DNA of 64,000 nucleotides. It comes from Pampinifervens sp037481935 (GTDB lineage Bacteria; Aquificota; Aquificia; Aquificales; Aquificaceae). The position numbers and the translations under genes are program-made. The notes under the pieces were generated by a model, which was given only the letters and a program-made list of their open reading frames with translations, was not told the DNA's origin and ran no database searches. The stretch's first letter is position 1. Every line of letters begins with the position of its first letter. Location of the stretch: the NCBI RefSeq assembly GCF_046159715.1, contig NZ_JBJXCT010000009.1:1-64000 (forward strand), written 5' to 3'. Shown here one piece after another: positions 41,150 to 49,128 of the stretch.

Positions 41150-41633
41150 GACCACAAGGGCAGAGCACATAAGGTCTGGACAAGACTTTATTTCCTACCT
41201 CAGCTCAGCCATAGAAAAACAGCAGGAGCTTATCAAAAAAGAGAGCCTTCCCGTGGATGCCAGAATAAGGGCAAAGGTGGAGGAGGTCTCCCAGAAGTAT
41301 AACATCCCAGAAGAGCTAATCCTTGCCATAATAAAGCAAGAGAGCAACTTCAACCCTAGCGCCTACAACAGAAACAGGGATGGCACAGAGGACAGAGGTC
41401 TTATGCAGGTAAACTACCAGCACAACTTAAGGCTCATGAAAGAATACGGTATCACAGACCCCGACCAGCTCTTTGACGTAGAGACCAACATAGAGCTCGG
41501 TGCAAGGATACTATACGAGAACTTCCAGAGGTTTGGCAACTGGGTCATGGCGGTGAAGGCATACAACGGGCTCAGAGCCCAGAACTGGGATTACGTTAGA
41601 GGGGTGTTTGAGAAAGTATCCCTTTTCAGGTGA
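41118..41633 (+). CDS. SLT-type lytic transglycosylase-like protein
   Basis: A 171-aa protein. The last 110 residues are a soluble lytic transglycosylase (SLT) domain with the catalytic Glu in LAIIKQESNFNPSAYN, then DRGLMQVN and VMAVKAYNGL. These enzymes cleave peptidoglycan. No signal peptide is seen in the first 60 residues, unusual for a periplasmic enzyme; export with flagellar or other systems is possible. An alternative start inside fur (41016) would not add a signal peptide. Confidence 0.82.
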   Translation: MRIEGWRLELKTTRAEHIRSGQDFISYLSSAIEKQQELIKKESLPVDARIRAKVEEVSQKYNIPEELILAIIKQESNFNPSAYNRNRDGTEDRGLMQVNYQHNLRLMKEYGITDPDQLFDVETNIELGARILYENFQRFGNWVMAVKAYNGLRAQNWDYVRGVFEKVSLFR

Positions 41634-41639
41634 GGTGTC

Positions 41640-41975
41640 ATGAAAGTAGGTGAGCTCAGCACAAAGCAGAAGGAGTTTTTAAAGAATGTCTTTGAGCTGG
41701 AAGAGCTTCCAGAAGGCATGGAGCTTGAGGAGTTTCTCTCCTCAAAGGACTGCAGGCTATATGAGTGCCTTGGCTGCAGCAGGCTCATATTCCATGACAA
41801 CTACGAGTTCTGGAACCTGACTGACTGTTGCGATGACAACTCAAAGCTAGTGGAGGAAGGGCTTCTGTGCGAAATCTGCTACTCAAAGACTCCTGAAAAC
41901 CTCAAACACTGGATATTTTTCCGTCCCACATACTACAAGGATGTGGACTTCAAACCCTACCCGGATAAGAGCTAA
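41640..41975 (+). CDS. Cys-rich conserved hypothetical protein
   Basis: A 111-residue soluble protein with seven cysteines: CRLYECLGC, a central DCCDD, and CEIC. The pairs could build one or two zinc or Fe-S sites. Not recognised. It lies 6 bp after the transglycosylase gene and ends 9 bp before the YkuK-like gene, whose own -10 box overlaps its end. Confidence 0.6.
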   Translation: MKVGELSTKQKEFLKNVFELEELPEGMELEEFLSSKDCRLYECLGCSRLIFHDNYEFWNLTDCCDDNSKLVEEGLLCEICYSKTPENLKHWIFFRPTYYKDVDFKPYPDKS

Positions 41976-41984
41976 AATATTTAC

Positions 41985-42425
41985 ATGCCCCTGATAAGGG
42001 ATGTTGATGAGATAAAAGAGTTCATAAAAAGGACATCAGAAAAAACTGCAGTCTACGTAGGTTGTGACTCAAGACAGGTGAAAAATTACACAGTCTTTGT
42101 CTCCGTTGTGGTTGTCCACATAGATTCCTGCAGGGGTGCAAAAATATTCTGGAGGGTGGACAGGGTAAGCAGGATAAGGTCTCTCAGACAGAGGCTTCTG
42201 GAGGAGGTGAGCAGGGCAGTTTACCTCGCCCTTGAAATATCGGAGGTGGTGGGCAAAAGACCCTTTGAGGTCCACCTCGACATAAACCCCAACCCAGAAC
42301 ATAACTCCAGCGTCATACTCAAAGAAGCCATTGGCTACGTGCTTGCACAGGGACTAAAGCCGGTGGTAAAGCCCCATTCCATAGCAGCGAAAACCGTAGC
42401 AGACTACATCACCGGCAAGTATTAA
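41985..42425 (+). CDS. YkuK/DUF458-like RNase H-fold protein
   Basis: A 146-aa protein of the DUF458/YkuK family with an RNase H-like fold: the acidic VYVGCDSRQV strand, the basic RLLEEVSRAV helix, and VHLDINPNPEHNSS. Nuclease activity is suspected for the family but not shown here. TAAAAT (41973-41978) ends 6 nt before the ATG, so it is likely leaderless. It shares TTAA (42422-42425) with the facing speE. Confidence 0.8.
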   Translation: MPLIRDVDEIKEFIKRTSEKTAVYVGCDSRQVKNYTVFVSVVVVHIDSCRGAKIFWRVDRVSRIRSLRQRLLEEVSRAVYLALEISEVVGKRPFEVHLDINPNPEHNSSVILKEAIGYVLAQGLKPVVKPHSIAAKTVADYITGKY

Positions 42426-43264
42426 AACACATACTCGCCTGATATGAGCCTGCTGTAAAAACTTTCAGGCAAAAAGGCATACCTGTGCATGTCTGCAGAA
42501 TAAAGCTTTGTATGAACTTTTACTTCCCTTGAGGGCTCCCTTACAGGATGCTTTTTTGAACCTATGGACATGGTCCACCAGTAGCCTGCGTAGCCCGGTA
42601 TTACCGCCGTATATAGGTCTACCACGGGAAAAACCTTTTTCAGCGCCTTCTGTATTCTCCTTACTATCTCAATGTGGTAGTGTATGGACTCTGTCTGACC
42701 CACGTAAATACCATCCTCCTTGAGAGCTCTGTATACATACTTGAAAAACTCCTCCGTTGTAAGCACATGGGCGAAGCCCACCGGGTCTGTAGAGTCCACT
42801 ATTATCACATCAAACTCAGATTCATAGTCCTGTATGTATCTGTAGCCGTCCTCGTTCAGCACTATCGCCCTCGGGTCTTCAAAGGCACCTGCCATTGTGG
42901 GAAGAAACCTTTTGGATACTTCTATAACCTCCCTGTCTATGTCTACCAGCACTGCCCTCTTGACTTCTGGATGCTTGAGCACCTCTCTGAGAACTCCACC
43001 ATCCCCACCACCTATTATAAGAACGTTCTCGGGGTTTGGGTGTGCGTAGAGGGGGACATGCGCCATAAACTCGTGGTATATGAACTCATAGCGTTCATCG
43101 CACTGAGCTACGCCGTCAAGGACAAGGATTCTTCCAAAGTGGGGTGACTCCACCACCATTATCTCCTGATACTCACTCTTGCCGTGGTAAAGCACATTGC
43201 TTATGGGATAGCAGTGTCTTATGGGAGCATATGGGTCTCTTTCCATGAAGAAGGTGTCCATCAT
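42422..43264 (-). CDS. speE: spermidine synthase-type aminopropyltransferase SpeE
   Basis: SpeE (280 aa) transfers aminopropyl groups to a polyamine acceptor. Motifs: VLIIGGGDGGVLREVLKH (SAM site), VDIDREV, and the catalytic Asp in IIVDSTDPVGFA. Hyperthermophile relatives accept several acceptors and help make long or branched polyamines. mtnP (46600), which removes the by-product methylthioadenosine, is close by. It follows rsmA with an ATGA-type overlap. Confidence 0.95.
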   Translation of the reverse strand: MMDTFFMERDPYAPIRHCYPISNVLYHGKSEYQEIMVVESPHFGRILVLDGVAQCDERYEFIYHEFMAHVPLYAHPNPENVLIIGGGDGGVLREVLKHPEVKRAVLVDIDREVIEVSKRFLPTMAGAFEDPRAIVLNEDGYRYIQDYESEFDVIIVDSTDPVGFAHVLTTEEFFKYVYRALKEDGIYVGQTESIHYHIEIVRRIQKALKKVFPVVDLYTAVIPGYAGYWWTMSIGSKKHPVREPSREVKVHTKLYSADMHRYAFLPESFYSRLISGEYVF

Positions 43265-44010
43265 GGTCTTTCACCTCTTGGTTTTTTCTGGATATTATAA
43301 AGCATAAAAACTTCATCTGGCTGTAGAGAGTCCACTCTACGCATGGGGTCAATACCTGTCTGAAAGAGAAGTTCCTCTGGAAGTTTGTTCTTGAGTGCCT
43401 TCCTTCTCATGGAGTAAAGCCCTGTAAGAAATTTCTTGTAGTCTCTCAGGTCAATCTCCGGGATGGTCTCCTTTCTCAGGAGCCTGACGAGTCCAGACTG
43501 AACTCTGGGAGGTGGCCTAAAAAACCTGCCTGGCAGGCTCATGAGATACTCTACTCTGTAAAAGGTTCGGACAAAGGTGGAGAGCCAGGAAGGGCCCTTC
43601 TGGAGCTTCTCAGCCACTTCCTTCTGTAGCATGTATACTGCCAGGGGTATGCACCCGTGATGAAAGACTGTGTTTTCCAGTATCAGGCTTGCCACATTGT
43701 AAGGAAGGTTTCCTGTCACCTTAAGCCTTTCTCCCAGAGAGCAGAGGTCAAAAAGGGTTGCATCCGCCCTGTGTATAATTACCCTGCTGTCCCTTATGTT
43801 TCCTTCAAGTATCCCTACCATCTGGGGGTCTACCTCCAGAAGGTGAAGCTCTTTGAGGGGTTTTTTGAGTAATTCCTTTGTAAGATTACCCGTGCCCGGA
43901 CCTATTTCAACCACCACATCCCCCTCTTCCACCTGCAGGAAGTCTGCTATTCGTTCCAGCACACCCTTTGCTACCAGAAGATGCTGACCGAGATGTTTTT
44001 TGAGCCTCAT
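43261..44010 (-). CDS. rsmA: 16S rRNA dimethyladenosine transferase RsmA
   Basis: RsmA/KsgA (249 aa) dimethylates two adenines near the 3' end of 16S rRNA. Clear motifs: KKHLGQHLL, VVEIGPGTGNLTKELL, LLEVDPQM and the catalytic NLPYNVAS. TAAAAT lies 8 nt before the ATG, probably leaderless. The divergent YaaA-like gene starts 18 bp away. Confidence 0.95.
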   Translation of the reverse strand: MRLKKHLGQHLLVAKGVLERIADFLQVEEGDVVVEIGPGTGNLTKELLKKPLKELHLLEVDPQMVGILEGNIRDSRVIIHRADATLFDLCSLGERLKVTGNLPYNVASLILENTVFHHGCIPLAVYMLQKEVAEKLQKGPSWLSTFVRTFYRVEYLMSLPGRFFRPPPRVQSGLVRLLRKETIPEIDLRDYKKFLTGLYSMRRKALKNKLPEELLFQTGIDPMRRVDSLQPDEVFMLYNIQKKPRGERP

Positions 44011-44014
44011 GCCT

Positions 44015-44020
44015 TATAAT
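44015..44020 (+). promoter_or_regulatory. -10 box for the leaderless YaaA-like gene
   Basis: TATAAT ends 7 nt before the ATG at 44028. The divergent rsmA ATG is at 44010, so both promoters overlap coding starts within an 18-bp gap. Confidence 0.5.
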
Positions 44021-44027
44021 TTTAGAC

Positions 44028-44690
44028 ATGTTCCTTTTTCTCCTTCCTTACAGCCCTCTTCAGAAGAGGCTGGCTTTTAAGAATTGTGATAAGAGCAGGT
44101 TCAGCCTTGAGGAGTTTGAACCCCTTGCAAGGTCCATTGAGAAAGACTTTGTAAAAGATGGCTCTCTTGCACCTCTCTACAGGAGGTTTGGTGGCCCCTT
44201 CTGGGAAAGTCTGGAGTTGTGGGTCCTGCCTCCGGGGGTAGTTAAATACATAGAGGAAAATTCATGGGTGCTCACACCACTTTATGGTCTTTTAAAGCCC
44301 TCTGCCTGTGTGCCCTTTGCACCTGTATCCTGGAATAGCCTGTATAAGGGCTGGAAGCTCATAGACTTCTGGAAAGGGCATTTTAAAAATTTTTCTGAAA
44401 GACTTTTTGGTGGAAAGCATGTGGTCCCCTTTTTTGGCAAGACCTACATGAGCCTTTTTGACTTTAGCTTCGCAGAGTCTGTTCTGAGTTTTGAGTTTTA
44501 CAGAAAAGACATGAGAGTTAAAAATCCAGCAAGACATCATGCCTATGTGTTGCGATTCATGGCCGAATGGAAGTTGACCTTCTCAGACCTGCACAGGATA
44601 AACTTCTACGACTACAGGGTGGAGGAAGTGAAGAAAGAGGGCAGAAACCTCCTAGTAGTTATGAGGTCGGAGGGAAGGTATGAGCTATAA
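44028..44690 (+). CDS. YaaA-like (DUF328) protein
   Basis: A 220-aa protein. The segment WVLTPLYGLLKPSACVPFAP corresponds to the conserved SGLYGLLRPLD region of the YaaA/DUF328 family, and the N-terminal FLLPYSPLQKR and later RHHAYVLRFMAEWKL fit its layout. In E. coli YaaA limits peroxide damage by controlling free iron; the role here is inferred. It overlaps the glycosyltransferase gene by 11 bases. Confidence 0.65.
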   Translation: MFLFLLPYSPLQKRLAFKNCDKSRFSLEEFEPLARSIEKDFVKDGSLAPLYRRFGGPFWESLELWVLPPGVVKYIEENSWVLTPLYGLLKPSACVPFAPVSWNSLYKGWKLIDFWKGHFKNFSERLFGGKHVVPFFGKTYMSLFDFSFAESVLSFEFYRKDMRVKNPARHHAYVLRFMAEWKLTFSDLHRINFYDYRVEEVKKEGRNLLVVMRSEGRYEL

Positions 44691-45636
44691 GGACCCTTAC
44701 CTTTCCGTAGTCATTCCTGCTTACAATGAAGAGGAAAACATCCCCATACTTTATGAAAAGCTCAGAAAGGTTCTTGAAAACCTTGGAAGAGAATACGAAG
44801 TCATCTTTGTGGATGATGGTTCTGCAGACCACACCTGGGAAAGACTTAAGGAAATAGCAGAAAGAGACCCGAAGGTAAAACTCATCCGCTTCAGGAAGAA
44901 CTATGGTCAGACAGCGGCCATGTATGCTGGCTTTCAGCACGCCAGCGGTGAAGTTGTCATAACCATGGATGCGGACCTTCAGAACGACCCTGAAGACATA
45001 CCAGTGCTTCTGCGAAAGCTGGAAGAGGGCTATGACATAGTGAGCGGTTGGAGAAAGGACCGCAAAGACCCCTTCCTTTCAAGAAGACTTCCCTCCATCA
45101 TAGCCAACTGGGTCATATCAAAGGTCACCGGAGTTGAGCTTCATGACTATGGCTGCACATTGAAAGCTTACAGAGCGGGAATAATAAAGAGGCTTGAGCT
45201 TTATGGAGACATGCACAGGTTTCTGCCTGCCCTTACAAAAAGGCTCGGTGCAAAGATTACGGAGATTCCAGTCCGACATCATCCCAGAATCTACGGAAGG
45301 TCAAAGTATGGCATAGGTAGAACCATAAGGGTTTTACTGGACATATTCCTGGTTAAATTCCTCAACGAATACATAAACAAGCCCATGTATGTTTTTGGGA
45401 CCTTTGGCTTTGTTCTCCTGAGCCTTGGCCTGATTATGCTCCTCTACCTTATTTTCATCAAGCTCTTTCTCCAGGAAGACATAGGCAGGAGACCCCTGCT
45501 CATTCTCAGCGTGCTCTTTACTCTTGCGGGCATCCAGCTCATATCCACTGGTGTAATAGCAGAGCTTCTTGTAAGGGTATACTACAGAACGAGGGAAGAC
45601 AAACCCTTTGTGGTGGAAGAAAAGGTCAACCTGTGA
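44680..45636 (+). CDS. GtrB/DPM1-type membrane glycosyltransferase (GT2)
   Basis: A 318-aa GT2 enzyme that likely loads a sugar onto a polyprenyl phosphate. The catalytic domain has VVIPAYNEEENIP, FVDDGSADHT and the DxD motif ITMDADLQNDPE; the C-terminus has two membrane helices (about 230-258 and 270-295). GGAGGGAAGG precedes the ATG. Products of such enzymes feed ArnT-type transferases, and one is present at 55773. Confidence 0.92.
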   Translation: MSYKDPYLSVVIPAYNEEENIPILYEKLRKVLENLGREYEVIFVDDGSADHTWERLKEIAERDPKVKLIRFRKNYGQTAAMYAGFQHASGEVVITMDADLQNDPEDIPVLLRKLEEGYDIVSGWRKDRKDPFLSRRLPSIIANWVISKVTGVELHDYGCTLKAYRAGIIKRLELYGDMHRFLPALTKRLGAKITEIPVRHHPRIYGRSKYGIGRTIRVLLDIFLVKFLNEYINKPMYVFGTFGFVLLSLGLIMLLYLIFIKLFLQEDIGRRPLLILSVLFTLAGIQLISTGVIAELLVRVYYRTREDKPFVVEEKVNL

Positions 45637-45694
45637 ACAAAAACCTATGACCACCTTCATTGAAGCTCTGATGGATTATGCTTAAGCTAATACC

Positions 45695-46603
45695 ATGAAA
45701 AACATCGATGTGGACCTGCGACTGCTTGAACTTTTCTGCTGTGTGTATGAAAAGGGGAGCCTTTCTGAAAGCTCAAACTGTCTTCATCTCTCTCAGTCCA
45801 CCATAAGCTTTCACATGCATCAGCTTGAAAAGTCCATAGGTCTCAAGCTCTTTTACAGAAAGGGCAGGAAACTACTTCCCACCAGCAACGCCCATATGCT
45901 CTATCCCTACGCAAGAAAGTTGCTTGAGCTAAAGCTCTCTGTAATAGAGGAGATAAAACTTCTAACCGGCTCATACAAGGGCTACATAAAAATAGGCGCA
46001 AGCTCCATACCGGGGAGCTATCTCCTGCCAGAGTTTATAAGCAGGTATATCAGCAAAAATCCCAGCACCAAGATAGACCTGACGGTGGAAGACTCTGAAA
46101 TAGTGCTCAGAAAGGTTGAATCTGGGGAGATTGACCTTGGCTTTACTGGTTTTGTCCATTATGACCAGAGAATGGAAGTAAGGGAAGTTTGGGAGGACAG
46201 TATTCTTTTTGTGGGTGGCAGAGGTGTTGGAGAATGGCTTACTCTTGAAGAGCTTACAAGTATGCCCTTCATCCTGAGAGAGGAGACCTCTGGCACGAGG
46301 AGGTTTATGGAGAGCTTTCTCAGGTCGCTGGGCGTAGATGTAAGGGACCTTAACGTGGTCCTTGTTGTGAACAAAAACGAGGTTATACTGGAAGTGCTAA
46401 GAAGTATAAGGGCTGTTTCCTATCTTTCATCTCATGTATTGAAGGGGCTTGACAGCCCAGAGGTCAGGGTCCTGAAAGTAAGAGGTATGGAAACGCCTGT
46501 TAGAAAGTTCTACATGGTTTACAGCAAAGACAGGCCACAGAGCCCAGCGGTGAGAAACTTTCTTGAGGAGTTTGGCAGATTCCTGCAGGAGGTGAGGGTC
46601 TAA
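45695..46603 (+). CDS. LysR-family transcription regulator
   Basis: A 302-aa LysR regulator: N-terminal winged helix (LRLLELFCCVYEKGSLSESS, LHLSQSTISFHMHQLEKSIG) and a periplasmic-binding-type effector domain. It resembles the CysB/CbbR-like group, but the effector and targets are unknown. It is flanked by a 58-bp gap upstream and by mtnP facing it (shared CTAA, 46600-46603), so its target is not obvious from position. Confidence 0.9.
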   Translation: MKNIDVDLRLLELFCCVYEKGSLSESSNCLHLSQSTISFHMHQLEKSIGLKLFYRKGRKLLPTSNAHMLYPYARKLLELKLSVIEEIKLLTGSYKGYIKIGASSIPGSYLLPEFISRYISKNPSTKIDLTVEDSEIVLRKVESGEIDLGFTGFVHYDQRMEVREVWEDSILFVGGRGVGEWLTLEELTSMPFILREETSGTRRFMESFLRSLGVDVRDLNVVLVVNKNEVILEVLRSIRAVSYLSSHVLKGLDSPEVRVLKVRGMETPVRKFYMVYSKDRPQSPAVRNFLEEFGRFLQEVRV

Positions 46604-47433
46604 ACCTCTGCACCTTCCAGTATTCGGTCACAACCGCAGGTTCTATCCTCAGGCAATCTTTCTATAAACTCCAGAATTAATTTCCCAATTTCCTCTTCCC
46701 TCTTCTTCATCAGGCTTATGACTTCCTCGCTGGTGAGCCTGTAGCCCGCTATGCCCGCCGCAGGGTTTGCCACCACGCAAAGGCTCGCGTAGCACATGGT
46801 AAGCTCGCGGGCAAGAACCACTTCAGGATACCCCGTCATACCCACCACATCACCCCCAAACTTTTCTATAGCCCTTATCTCCGCCGGCGTTTCAAACCTT
46901 GGTCCCTCCGTGCAGGCGTATACGCCAGAGGGGTGATAGGGAAGTTTAAGCCCTTCAAGGGTTTCCATAAGCACCGACCTCATCTGGGGACAGTAAAGCT
47001 GACCTGCGTCTATGTGCACCACCTTGCCCTTGCTGAGAAGCTCTGCCACCCTGTCGTCCCCCTTCACTGGCAGTGAAAACTTCCCCTCGTAGTAGGTATC
47101 TTTCCTACCCTTTGTAAAATCAAGAAGGTCATCCACGAGCACAAAGTCCCCGGGCTTGAACCTTCTATTTATGGCACCTACTGCGGATACGGCAAGAACC
47201 CTTTTTATTCCAAGCTCTCTGAAAGCCCAGAGGTTTGCCCTGTAAGGCACAAGGTGCGGTGGGTATACATGTCCCTCCCCGTGCCTGGACAGGAAAGCCA
47301 GCTCTTTTCCCTCTATCCGAGCTATAACCACATCCGAAGAGGGCTCACCAAAGGGCGTCCTGATTCTTACTCTTTCCACAACCTCCACACCCTCAAGCCT
47401 GTAAAGCCCACTTCCACCTATTACGCCTATCAT
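46600..47433 (-). CDS. mtnP: S-methyl-5'-thioadenosine phosphorylase MtnP
   Basis: MtnP (277 aa) phosphorolyses methylthioadenosine to adenine and methylthioribose phosphate. Motifs: MIGVIGGSGLY, FLSRHGEGHVYPPH and VYACTEGPRFETPAEI. It recycles the by-product of polyamine synthesis by SpeE. The start uses an ATGA overlap with nth; the longer in-frame start (47451) lies inside nth. Confidence 0.95.
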   Translation of the reverse strand: MIGVIGGSGLYRLEGVEVVERVRIRTPFGEPSSDVVIARIEGKELAFLSRHGEGHVYPPHLVPYRANLWAFRELGIKRVLAVSAVGAINRRFKPGDFVLVDDLLDFTKGRKDTYYEGKFSLPVKGDDRVAELLSKGKVVHIDAGQLYCPQMRSVLMETLEGLKLPYHPSGVYACTEGPRFETPAEIRAIEKFGGDVVGMTGYPEVVLARELTMCYASLCVVANPAAGIAGYRLTSEEVISLMKKREEEIGKLILEFIERLPEDRTCGCDRILEGAEV

Positions 47434-48050
47434 AGTTCCCTTGATGGACACAGGTCATAGAGGGGACATTCATGATGTTTTGGCTTCTGGGCGGTGCATA
47501 CGTATCTTCCAAGGAGTATGAGTAGGTTTGAGAACTTTCCCCAGTGCTCTTTTGGGATCTGCTTCATCAGGTCTCCCTCTATCTTTTCTGGCTTTTTCTC
47601 CTGCGTAAGGCCCAGCCTCTGGCTTACTCTTGCCACATGAGTGTCTACTGCAATGCCCTCGTTTTTACCAAAGGCGTTGTATAAAATTATGTTGGCGCTT
47701 TTCCTGCCAATACCGGGAAGGCTCGTGAGAGCTTCCATAGTATCCGGCACCTTCCCTCCAAAATCTTCCATTATTTTCTGGCATGCAGACTTTATGAACT
47801 TTGCCTTGTTCCTGTAGTAGTTTATGGAGCTTATGTCCCTCTCAAGCTCTTCAAGTGGGATCTTCAGATAATCTTCACAGCTTCTGTATTTTTTAAAGAG
47901 GCTTTCTGTAAGCTCGTTCACCTTTTTGTCTGTTGCCTGCGCCGCAAGTATGACGGCTACGAGGAGCTCAAGCGGGTTTGAATAGTGGAGCTCAAGCCTG
48001 TTGGGGAAAACCCTCTCAAGCCTCAGTATTATTTCATGAACCTTTTCCAT
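47430..48050 (-). CDS. nth: endonuclease III Nth with altered Fe-S ligand
   Basis: Nth (206 aa) is a DNA glycosylase/AP lyase for oxidised pyrimidines. The helix-hairpin-helix with catalytic Lys117 (LPGIGRKSAN) and Asp136 (AVDTHVARV) are intact. The Fe-S loop keeps the exact spacing of E. coli (C-x6-x-x2-C-x5-C) but the second Cys is His: C185, H192, C195, C201 (CTAQKPKHHECPLYDLC). The cluster may be held by three Cys and one His, or be absent. The extended -10 TGCTATAAT ends 10 nt before the ATG. Confidence 0.95.
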   Translation of the reverse strand: MEKVHEIILRLERVFPNRLELHYSNPLELLVAVILAAQATDKKVNELTESLFKKYRSCEDYLKIPLEELERDISSINYYRNKAKFIKSACQKIMEDFGGKVPDTMEALTSLPGIGRKSANIILYNAFGKNEGIAVDTHVARVSQRLGLTQEKKPEKIEGDLMKQIPKEHWGKFSNLLILLGRYVCTAQKPKHHECPLYDLCPSREL

Positions 48051-48112
48051 ATGTTTTAAAATTATAGCATGCCGGAGAAGCTTTTCTTTTGCATGGCAGA
48101 CGTGGAAGGGAT

Positions 48113-49108
48113 ATGATTGTTCTATATCTGAAGGATTCCCCAGACAAGCTAAAGCAGGTGCTTTTTTCCCTGAAAGTGCCCTTTAAAAGTGCTGGAAATG
48201 TTTTTGTTCTGAACATGGACAGGGAAAAATTCATAAGCATGGTAGATAATTTTCCCAGGGAGATTGTAGGGAAAATGAAGATATACGTGGCAAAAAAAGA
48301 TGAAATATCAAAAATAGAGGACCTTATTGAGATAGGTTTCAGGTCAGTCACCCTCGAAGAGTTTGTTGAAGAATACCTTTTTCAGAGTCTGTTGGGCATA
48401 CTGAACACGGGTGAGACGCAATTCCATCCAATCATAGATACCAGAAGCAGGAGGGTATATGGGTTTGAAGCCCTATGCAGATTATCCATACCAATAAACA
48501 AACTTTTCAAGGTAAGCGATAGAATTTCCTACATTGCAGATAAATTCTGCAGAGAAAGAGCTCTGCTTGAATACATTAACAGGTCACTATCTTCCTACCA
48601 CCTTTTCCTGAATTTTCATCCCAAGTTCCTGAAAAATCCGCTGGAAAACGTGGGTGAACTCATGACAAGCCTTATGGGCAGGAGTATTGAACCCTCAAAG
48701 GTTGTGGTTGAGATAGATGAATACGAGGGGATGGACATACACAGCATAAAGCTTATAAGAGATTTTCTCAAGGCTGAGGGGGTGCAGGTAGCCCTTGATG
48801 ATGTGGGGGCTGGGTATTCTGGATTATACCATCTGACTGAGATACATCCAGACATAGCAAAGCTTGACATATCCCTGATTAGAGACATTCATAAAAACCA
48901 GGTTAAACAGGCCATTCTCAGTGGACTGGTAAAGGCGTGCAGAGAAACCGGAGTAAAGGTTCTCGCAGAAGGTGTTGAGAAGGTTGAAGAGTTGAAATAT
49001 CTCATGAGTCTTGAGGTAGAACTGCTTCAGGGTTTTGTCTTTGCAAAACCCAGCTCACATCCAGATGTAAATCAGATAGAGGAGATAGCTTATAATTTAT
49101 TAACCTAA
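48113..49108 (+). CDS. EAL-domain cyclic-di-GMP phosphodiesterase
   Basis: A 331-aa protein with an N-terminal domain of about 100 residues (unknown, possibly regulatory) and a C-terminal EAL domain. EAL lies at 119-121 (YGFEALCRL); the metal and catalytic residues in LNFHP, VVEIDEYE, LDDVGAGYSG, KLDISL, AEGVE and LLQGFVFAKP are all present, so it is probably active on c-di-GMP. No GGDEF cyclase is in the window. The ATG at 48113 is preferred to a TTG at 48089. Its last codons contain TATAAT that may serve metE. Confidence 0.88.
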   Translation: MIVLYLKDSPDKLKQVLFSLKVPFKSAGNVFVLNMDREKFISMVDNFPREIVGKMKIYVAKKDEISKIEDLIEIGFRSVTLEEFVEEYLFQSLLGILNTGETQFHPIIDTRSRRVYGFEALCRLSIPINKLFKVSDRISYIADKFCRERALLEYINRSLSSYHLFLNFHPKFLKNPLENVGELMTSLMGRSIEPSKVVVEIDEYEGMDIHSIKLIRDFLKAEGVQVALDDVGAGYSGLYHLTEIHPDIAKLDISLIRDIHKNQVKQAILSGLVKACRETGVKVLAEGVEKVEELKYLMSLEVELLQGFVFAKPSSHPDVNQIEEIAYNLLT

Positions 49109-49128
49109 CACTCTCGGAGGTGCCTGTC

